Assembly: GCA_025201705.1 (NCBI GenBank)
Contig: MU617361.1
Span: 1-14,924, forward strand
Reading direction: 5' to 3'
DNA: 14,924 nucleotides
From: Dissophora ornata
Lineage: Eukaryota > Mortierellomycota > Mortierellomycetes > Mortierellales > Mortierellaceae
In this document: in pieces, positions 8,812-14,924 of the stretch
Layout: each line of letters begins with the position of its first letter
How positions within the stretch are numbered: the stretch's first letter is position 1
Notes under the pieces: generated by a model
Told to the model about the DNA's origin: nothing
The model's database searches: none
What the model saw: the letters and a program-made list of their open reading frames with translations, nothing else
Translations under genes and position numbers: made by a program

Positions 8812-9899
8812 ATGATCACCTTCGGGGCGATCCGCTAACTTGGGGGGGTGAATAGCCTCCGCCATCATGAAATCACGGACATTGTCTAACTAGACTTGAA
8901 TTTTAACGCGTTGAGAGTATATAGTGGACCAAGTAGTTTCGTTTTAGAATAACCGGGTTCGAAATCGCTAGGTGGGTAACAAGAAAATAAAGAAAACAAA
9001 TCTGCATGGAGACAACTCTCCGACCTCATAGAGCTAACTCCTTCAATCCCAACTGATAACCATACAAAGAACGCGAATACTTCTAATCAAGCGGGATGTA
9101 AGTTTTCGGGATAGCCGCGCGGGTTAAGCACACTAAGTCATGGTATTGTATAAAAGAAGATAATATAAAGATTGTTGTCTTTGCGCCGAATGAGATCACT
9201 AACAGTAGTCAGACGGACAATTCTAAATAATGAAAAGAAAACAGCCATTGTATGTTAGGTTTTAAGGTGGAGTCAGCGCCTATGCTGAGGCAGTCGCCAA
9301 ACCCATGGTATGCATAGATACCTTTCAGTTTTCTACAGCGAGCTACGGTATTTGATGCAAGGTAGAGTGTATCTAATCCATTTTCCAGACATAGTTAGCC
9401 AGGCGAGGGGTCTTCATTTTTTGAGACATTCAAGAAACAGGACTCTCCAATTGAACTGAGAAAGCAGCTCGAAGAGATTGGGCTGTTGGCTGTCTCGTGA
9501 AACTCGAAAGATACTTTGGGTGCTCTCATCAAATGACAAGCTCAAAGATCATTATTTACATTCCTTGGATAGCGAACCTGGCCTCGACTGCTCCAAGTCT
9601 GGCGATCTGGACCTTCGGGGAGCTTGACGTTAAGGCTAACTTGGCACCCACAACGCTGGGAGTTGACAACTGTAAGATCCGTGCTCTGGCTTTCCTATTT
9701 CTCAGGGCCAGCATGATCTGGCTCTGGTTCCGCGTCGCTTGAGCCTGGGATTATGTGCATCGCTGTCGCCATCCTTCTTCTTTCATGGAGCTCGTGGTTT
9801 CCCAGCGCGAGAGCATTAAAAACGCTTTTATACACGAAGCAATATACGTTAGATACATTTCTCAATTGGATTGATCAACGCTCAGAGGTCCTTGACAAA

Positions 9900-9959
9900 C
9901 TACTAAACTACTTAGTTTCGTAGAAGTCCTCTTGACGAATCATCGCGCGAGACGCGCGA
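9900..9959. repeat. Two adjacent short hairpins
   Basis: The first (9900-9923) pairs CTAC-T-AAACT with AGTTT-C-GTAG around a 4-nt loop, with one mismatch. The second (9943-9959) is a perfect 7-bp stem, TCGCGCG-AGA-CGCGCGA. Nine bases further (9968-9978, minus) lies GGTTCGACTCC, an exact Pol III B-box consensus, but no tRNA fold or A-box accompanies it. Confidence 0.55.
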
Positions 9960-10155
9960 CATTTTGTGGAGTCGAACCGATCGAGCAACTACTGCCCGGT
10001 CAGGAGCGACCACGCTTGACCTTCGTCCGGAGTGTCGCCTAGAGTGCTCCAAGAGTCCATTGGGTCGGGGTTGAAGGCGAGAGCACACAGAGAAATGAAG
10101 CGCAAACCAAAAAAAAAGAGCGCGGTTTGTGGCGGCCCCAGAGAATCTTCCTACG

Positions 10156-10161
10156 TATAAA
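10156..10161 (+). promoter_or_regulatory. Possible TATA box ahead of a short ORF
   Basis: TATAAA is followed by a T/C-rich stretch (10167-10205) and an ATG at 10215, the same arrangement as in the two large genes here. The frame from that ATG is only 34 codons (stop 10317-10319), and a GTATGC splice-donor-like sequence occurs at 10282. It may start a short or spliced transcript; no protein family is recognised. Confidence 0.3.
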
Positions 10162-10319
10162 TTCTACGTTCGATCTATTTCCTCGTCGTTCTTACTCTTT
10201 CAAGTCATTTAAACATGCTACTTCGATCAGCCTTATTCTACCTTCGAGTCCAAAAGCGCAGGAACCAATGCCTCATTGACTGTATGCGAATTTCGGATGA
10301 AGAAGAATCGCGGCCATGA

Positions 10320-11931
10320 TAGAGCACAAATGTGAATTGCGATCAATGTGCCCGGGACGGTGCTCTCTTGCTTTTACCACTCGGCTCGGCCATTTCGTCT
10401 ACATAGACTACTATGAACGCATTTTGAGTTAGGCAGCTCTTCTCCAGCCACTAGCGTAGACTGGTTTAGAGAAGATGTTCATAGTCCTAGGTAAATATCG
10501 CTTCTTGGGGTTTGATCGTGGTACTATTCTAACTCGCAGTCTTAGCAGCATTTCTCTTATAGATCTTACCCATAGGCCCGTGGTTGGCAGTCTAGAGTCA
10601 TAGACTATGGATAATAGGCGTAACTCAGACAATGACAAAGGCTACCTGAAGTCAATGAAGTGGAAGTCTCGTTACCCCGTTCATCTCGTTCAGCACCACG
10701 GTCAGCACATTGTCTCTCAGATACTGTGTAGCTTGTCCTGACGAGCCCAACGCGAAACAATCCAACTGCATTGGCTAAACTCTAAGCATTCGTGAGCCAT
10801 GTCGTCAGCAGATTATCGCATATGATTGTCATACATTTAAAAACCTGTCGCGACTATGATTCTTCCATCGAAATATGCAGCTCAAAGCGTTGATGGGATT
10901 AGTCATGTTGATTAGCACAGATTAGGCGCGTATTGTCTGACATCAATGTATCGCAATGTTTGAAGTAAACGGAGCAAAAGATTCGCAGGGACACCACGAA
11001 AGTATTGATATAAACTTGTGTCGCTTGGATGAGAAGGTAGTTGAAATTCATTGGGATGCTGCATAGACTTTTCTCGTAGGCCTTTATTTGCTCGAATTAT
11101 GGGGGCTGAAGTTTATTCGGATAGCTGTAACGGTCGCTGCCCCAGATAAAGTGGGCATGGGTAGCGCCTGGAAGTGTTCACATTATCCTTTCTACTTTAA
11201 AAGCTGTCAGCAGTTGGATGCTGACTCAGCTTAGGACATTCTGTCAAAGAGTATGGTGCGAGGTCTGTATGGACCCTCTTTTAGTCTGTCTTCTGAATGA
11301 TTAACTGAGGGTGGGTACATCGGTATTCTATTGTGATGATGCTGCTGTTAGTACTCCAAAATATGTGAGCTAATGGGATCCCACAATGCGGGAGTGCCAA
11401 ACATGTTTTGCAATAGGCTCATTCAAAGAGGACCGGCAAGCAACGATCCAATTCTCACGCCCAGCCAGAGTCCAGAAACGAAGAACAGAAAGTTATTTTT
11501 GAACACGCAGTAAATCAATGATGGCAAGCCCTGGCAACAAGGATAGAGCGGTTCATGATTCTCGCAAGCAAGCAAGCAAAAGGAACCGGCCTGTGCAACA
11601 TTATGGCTTCCGCAAGAGCGACGGGGAGAGTTTTATGTTGGGTGAGAAAGGGCTAGCGGCTCGTCGTAGCAAAATGGAGTGCAAGATCGAGCCGCAGTGG
11701 TGTCACCCGCGTTCGCCGCCGCAATGGATATCATAGCCCGGTGTCACTTTGGCTAGCTAATTGCGCGGAAATATATTTGAAAACGTCGCCACAACCTTTA
11801 AATTCAAGGAAGCGGAGCGAGCCGAGAGACAATTGGAGCCCCGTCTGACAGCAATTATTAACAATACCCCACGGGCCAGGCGCCTGCATTCTTCAGGCCC
11901 ACCCACAGACGTTCAAGGTTTAAAGACGGCT
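10320..11931. other. Long gene-free spacer, right part
   Basis: No frame with a recognisable product is seen on either strand. A minus-strand frame at 10429-10638 begins with TTG and looks random. The repeat CATAGACTA occurs at 10403 and 10599, each within a small palindrome. An (AAGC)-type tetranucleotide run lies at about 11564-11578. The last few hundred bases are presumably upstream control sequence of the monooxygenase. Confidence 0.45.
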
Positions 11932-11940
11932 TATAAAAAG
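11932..11940 (+). promoter_or_regulatory. TATA box (TATAAAAAG) of the Baeyer-Villiger monooxygenase
   Basis: A strong TATA element 138 nt ahead of the ATG, followed by a C/T-rich leader. A CACGTG E-box at 11997-12002 falls inside the likely leader. Confidence 0.65.
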
Positions 11941-12069
11941 GGTGGGCGATTGAGGCCGACCTTCATTGGATTCACTGGTTTCTCATTCACATCCCTCACG
12001 TGTTCGACTCATCTCAGATCAACTACCCTACACTTCCCGCTCAAGCAGACAGACGCAGCTCATTCCACC

Positions 12070-13966
12070 ATGGGACTTACAAAGACATACAAAGACGGTA
12101 CCACTCCTGTCGTCGCCATCATTGGGGCAGGGTATGTTTTCTGTTTTCCCTGACGATGTTCGCGAATGTCAAAAAAAGGGGCACAGACAGCAGTTAACAG
12201 GTCAGCCCTTAATTTGTCTCTGATAGATTCTCAGGACTCTGTGCCGCCATCCGCCTGCAAACACAGTTGGACCTGAAGACATTCCAGATATTCGAGCTGG
12301 AACCTGATCTGGGAGGCACCTGGTGGTCTAACACTTACCCAGGAGCAGCTTGCGATGTCGCCTCTATCAATTGTAAGTGCAGGATCCTCGACAATGTCTA
12401 CATCCTTGTTGCGGCGAGAAGAAATACTCCGTACTAACGACGACTGCTTTTGCTTTGCATAGATCAATTCTCGTTCGAGCCCAACTATGACTGGAGTCAC
12501 CGCTTCGCGCCCCAACCCGAGATTTGGGCCTACATGCGACGTGTTGCCAAGAAGTACAACCTTTATGAGAAAATTCGCTTCAGGACCGAGATCACTCACG
12601 TGGAATGGAACCAAAGTCGCCAAAAGTGGGTTTTGGACTACATGAACTTGGCCACGAGTGAGCGCAGTGTCATGGAAGCCGACATCGTCTTTTCAGGAAC
12701 TGGTCCTTTGCGTATCCCTCAAATCCCAAAGCAGTTCGAGAACTTTGAGGGACCCAAATGGCACACCGCCCAGTGGGACCATTCGTTCGACTTGACCAAC
12801 AAGCGCGTTGCTGTAGTTGGTAGCGGAGCTAGGTAAGAGTCGCCAGTCGTGATCATCCTAGCCGCAATTAGAGCACTTCAATGAGAATCTACCTCACACG
12901 TCTCTCTTTGTGTCATTGTAATTCTCAGCGCAATCCAGGTCGTACCATCGATTGTAGACAAGGTCCAGACATTGGAGTTCTACCAGCGCACCCCCACATA
13001 CATCGTCCCTCGCCGAAACGGCGCCTACAGCAAACTTTGGAAGTTTATGTTCCGCTATGTCCCATTTTTCCACTTTATCAATTTCAAGCTCAACTACTGG
13101 ACATCAGAGTTAACGATCAACATCTTCAGCAACAAATTAATCCATGTTCTGCCTCGCACCCTCGCAACATGCCTTGCTTGGTTCTACCGTATGTGGCAAG
13201 TCCGCGACAAAGTCCTCCGCCAGAAGCTAACACCCAAGTACGAAATGGGCTGCCGTCGCGTTGTGGTTTCCTCCAACTACTTCCCAGCCTTGGTCAAAAA
13301 GAATGTCAACGTTCACACTGAGGCTATCTCAGGCATCAAGGGCAACAAATTGATGCTGAGTGATGGTTCTATTCAGGAAGTCGATGCATTGATCTTGGCC
13401 ACCGGATTTAAGGTACAGGATATGATTCCACCCAAGTTTCTCATTGGCAAGAACGGAATCGATCTCCAGGAAAGGTGGGGCAAGAACCCTTCCACTTATT
13501 ATGGCTTGACCAGCCCCGAGACTCCCAACTTGTTCTTCTTGCTCGGACCCAACACTGGACTTGGTGAGTGCTCTTCTAGTCGCATCGTGGTTAAATGGAA
13601 TGATGCATCGAACTTGTGTAGTGCCTCTCTTTCAACTTTGACTGATCCATGTTACCATTTCTCTGTCTAGGACACAACTCGGTGCTGTTCATGATTGAAA
13701 CGCAAGTCGAACATGCGATCAAGGCCATCTCATACATGATGGCCAAAAACCTCTCATCATTGGAGGTAACCCCGAAAGCATGCGATGATTTCATGAAAGA
13801 TCTTGACAGCAAAATGGAGAAAAAGGTCTGGTCGTCAACGTGCCAGAGCTGGTACCAAAATGAAGAAGGTCGCGTCACTGCCTTGTGGTGGGGATCTTGC
13901 GGGCAGTACTGGTGGAGATTGCGAAACTTCAACTCGAAGCACTTTGTGGGCATCAAGAGAATCTAA
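12070..13966 (+). CDS. Type I Baeyer-Villiger (flavin) monooxygenase, five exons
   Basis: Exons 12070-12131, 12227-12372, 12463-12832, 12929-13563 and 13671-13966 join in frame to 502 residues; the four GT-AG introns are 95, 90, 96 and 107 nt, and intron 2 carries TACTAAC as branch point. The ATG has a CCACCATGG context. The FAD Rossmann motif is GAGFSG (19-24) and GGTW is at 50-53, followed by YPGAACD (58-64). The Baeyer-Villiger fingerprint FxGxxxHxxxWD is complete (F164, G166, H170, W174, D175). The NADPH Rossmann motif is GSGASA (189-194), ILATGF is at 348-353 and GPNTGLGHNS at 399-408. R303 in GCRRV aligns with the catalytic Arg of the family's KRP motif. Such enzymes use NADPH, FAD and O2 to insert oxygen next to a carbonyl, giving esters or lactones, or oxidise heteroatoms. 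The substrate is unknown, and no secondary-metabolism cluster is visible nearby. Confidence 0.93.
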
Positions 13967-14425
13967 AAAAGAGCTACCTTGTGACAAAACGATATCCATA
14001 CCACTCTATAAGCACCATATCCATATACCATCGATAAAGACCGTAATGATTTTAATTCTGATATAGTTTCGTAGACTCGTTGCATTTGAACGGTGTTTTG
14101 TGTGGGTTAATCAACACGCTCGGGTTTGACGTTGAACATGAGAGGAGATGGAGCTCAGCACATTCGTTCTGACGACTCGCAGAAGCCACCTACTGGAGTC
14201 ATGCGAAAAAGGTTGTGCGACATCCAAGTAAAATTGTGCGCCGGATGCAAGCGTGCATTCTCAACGGCGGAATAGAAGAAAGACGCCACAAATATTTATG
14301 AACACCCTCAGCCCTTTGCGTCTGGACACGCTCCCACGGTCCCGGACTCGTTTCTTCTTGGCCGGACGCACTTCTACACTTCGAGGCTCACCGCTTCTCT
14401 CTGAGGTCATCACTTATCATCGTCG
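13967..14425. other. Convergent spacer after the monooxygenase
   Basis: The 3' UTRs of the plus-strand monooxygenase and the minus-strand right-edge gene face each other here. No AATAAA follows the monooxygenase stop; GATAAA at 14033-14038 is the nearest variant. A plus-strand frame at 14253-14507 has no recognisable product. Confidence 0.5.
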
Positions 14426-14431
14426 TTTATT
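14426..14431 (-). terminator. Poly(A) signal AATAAA of the right-edge TnpB/Fanzor-like gene
   Basis: AATAAA on the minus strand, 214 nt after that gene's stop codon and beyond the putative 3' UTR intron. It is the first perfect signal in the correct direction. Confidence 0.5.
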
Positions 14432-14520
14432 TCAGCCTCATGTTGTTTGCTCCCACGCCCCGTTGTTAGATTCACGTCTTCATGCCATGTGCTGTCAATC
14501 CCGGTAGAGGCACCAGCCTA

Positions 14521-14534
14521 TTATTATTATTATT
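14521..14534 (+). repeat. (TTA)n microsatellite
   Basis: Four TTA units plus a T-rich extension; it reads (TAA)n in the 3' UTR of the minus-strand gene. Confidence 0.85.
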
Positions 14535-14571
14535 TTTTCATAGGTGACCCTCCTGCAAGTGCTTAATAGAC

Positions 14572-14642
14572 CTACAAAGCAAGCGGCCGGTTAGTGAAAC
14601 ATTTCAAATTTAAGCCAAGAGGAGAAGTCTAAAAGTACTTAC
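14572..14642 (-). other. Putative intron directly after the stop codon of the TnpB/Fanzor-like gene
   Basis: The minus strand shows a GTAAGT donor at 14642, a CTAAC branch-point match at 14594-14590 and a TTTGTAG acceptor ending at 14572, giving 71 nt. All three signals are canonical and correctly spaced. The donor starts 2 nt after the TAG stop (14647-14645), so it would be a 3' UTR intron, unless an unseen upstream splice changes the frame. Confidence 0.5.
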
Positions 14643-14644
14643 AA

Positions 14645-14924
14645 CTAGTCTATGCCCTCCTCCGGAGGGAGTTCTTCTGGCATCTGGCTTTGATGCAGAG
14701 AACTTATGGGGAATACCAGAGACGAGTGTCTGGTGTTGATAGTATGTTCTTGAGGGCGGTGGTGGCGAGAATACGGAGGGAGCCGCGCGCGATCGGGAGT
14801 TAGCAATTGCGAAGCTCCCGCCAGAGATATGTTCCTGGCTGCGTTGGCGTCCCTAGACCTGATGGTGTATCCTGCTATAACAGATGGGCAATCTTTGTGG
14901 AGACACTCCACAGCACCATGGATG
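14645..14924 (-). CDS. TnpB/Fanzor-like (OrfB zinc-ribbon) nuclease, C-terminal end (partial)
   Basis: The frame enters from the right edge (first full codon 14923) and runs 92 codons to TAG at 14647-14645. Its start, IHGAVECLHKDC, followed by RSRDANAARNI (codons about 24-34), matches the end of the OrfB/TnpB zinc-ribbon domain. There RDxNAARN carries the last catalytic Asp of the RuvC nuclease, and an HG-x-x-x-C segment lies just before it. In eukaryotes this domain is found in Fanzor proteins, RNA-guided DNA nucleases often carried by transposons and known from several fungi. Only one C-x4-C pair is visible; the other knuckle, and the RuvC-I and RuvC-II parts, must lie outside. The tail of about 58 residues after NAARNI is Pro/Arg/Ser-rich. 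Whether the full gene is intact cannot be judged. Alternatives are a domesticated or decayed transposase copy. Confidence 0.72.
   Translation of the reverse strand, partial: IHGAVECLHKDCPSVIAGYTIRSRDANAARNISLAGASQLLTPDRARLPPYSRHHRPQEHTINTRHSSLVFPISSLHQSQMPEELPPEEGID
14655..14820 (-). other. Cluster of potential hairpins in the 3' end of the TnpB/Fanzor-like ORF (candidate guide-RNA scaffold)
   Basis: On the minus strand several stems can form: CGGGAG/CTCCCG (14820-14815 with 14799-14794) enclosing the palindrome GCAATTGC; ACCAGA/TCTGGT (14734-14729 with 14720-14715); a bulged GATGC/GCATC-type stem at about 14700-14676; and CCCTCC-GGA-GGAGGG (14669-14655). TnpB and Fanzor guide RNAs commonly derive from the 3' end of the ORF and the UTR, so the position is suggestive. 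No covariation or expression evidence is available, and GC-rich coding DNA folds easily. Confidence 0.3.

Larger units (their letters stand above)
7892..10155. other. Long gene-free spacer, middle part
   Basis: Frames of 60-104 codons exist (for example 8048-8362 plus, 8340-8615 minus, 9497-9742 plus), but several start only at GTG/TTG, they overlap in opposite directions and match nothing I know. What can be seen are inverted repeats at 8403-8418 (GTTCCTA/TAGGAAC), 8743-8811, 9900-9923, 9943-9959 and 10103-10129. Confidence 0.45.

Noticed and set aside
8940..8965. GGGTTCGAAATC resembling a tRNA T-loop
   Set aside because: No 5-bp T stem, no acceptor pairing and no anticodon arm can be built around it.
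9497..9742. 81-codon plus-strand frame
   Set aside because: Starts at GTG, no recognisable domain, no promoter or leader features; the opposite strand is partly open as well.
9960..10020. Possible tRNA gene on the minus strand around the GGTTCGACTCC B-box
   Set aside because: The T stem does not pair, no A-box is at the right distance, and no T-run terminator follows, so it is kept only as a possible remnant.
11761..12069. N-terminal extension of the monooxygenase frame up to 11761
   Set aside because: It would cross the TATA box and leader, and has no family similarity; the ATG at 12070 with CCACCATGG lies the usual distance before the FAD motif.
3650..13966. A metabolic cluster linking the OFA transporter and the Baeyer-Villiger monooxygenase
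   Set aside because: They are separated by over 6 kb without genes, transcribed away from one another, and no other biosynthetic enzyme is present.

Overview
The window looks like chromosomal DNA from a filamentous, probably early-diverging (Mucoromycota, possibly Mortierella-like) fungus. The support is short GT-AG introns of about 90-180 nt, TATA boxes with pyrimidine-rich leaders, AATAAA signals close to stop codons, eukaryotic housekeeping genes (CBF5, ALG7, a nuclear tRNA-Arg), long gene-free spacers, and the end of a TnpB/Fanzor-type gene of the sort found in such fungi. The taxonomic placement is inference; no alignment could be run.

Layout: 1-308 (+) is the last 101 codons of a dyskerin/CBF5 gene with a Lys/Glu/Asp tail. 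455-2409 (-) is a complete four-exon ALG7/DPAGT1 gene for the first step of dolichol-linked N-glycan synthesis, with an unusual Ser/Pro-rich insertion. 3299-3370 (-) is tRNA-Arg(ACG) with a T10 Pol III terminator. 3650-5451 (-) is a two-exon OFA-family (oxalate:formate antiporter type) major facilitator transporter with a TATA box at 5644-5651. About 6.4 kb (5.65-11.93 kb) has no convincing gene on either strand but holds several inverted repeats and two isolated TATA boxes. 12070-13966 (+) is a complete five-exon type I Baeyer-Villiger monooxygenase with its own TATA box. 14645-14924 (-) is the 3' end of a gene entering from the right edge. It encodes a zinc-ribbon/RuvC-III segment of TnpB/Fanzor type, followed by a likely intron just after the stop codon and a poly(A) signal.

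The genes do not form an obvious functional cluster. CBF5 and ALG7 are convergent with 146 bp between stops, and the monooxygenase and the TnpB/Fanzor-like gene are convergent with about 680 bp between stops. The most promising element for a new system is the right-edge TnpB/Fanzor-like end: its last 170 nt can fold into several GC-rich hairpins, which is where guide RNAs of TnpB-type nucleases commonly arise. Most of that gene lies outside the window.
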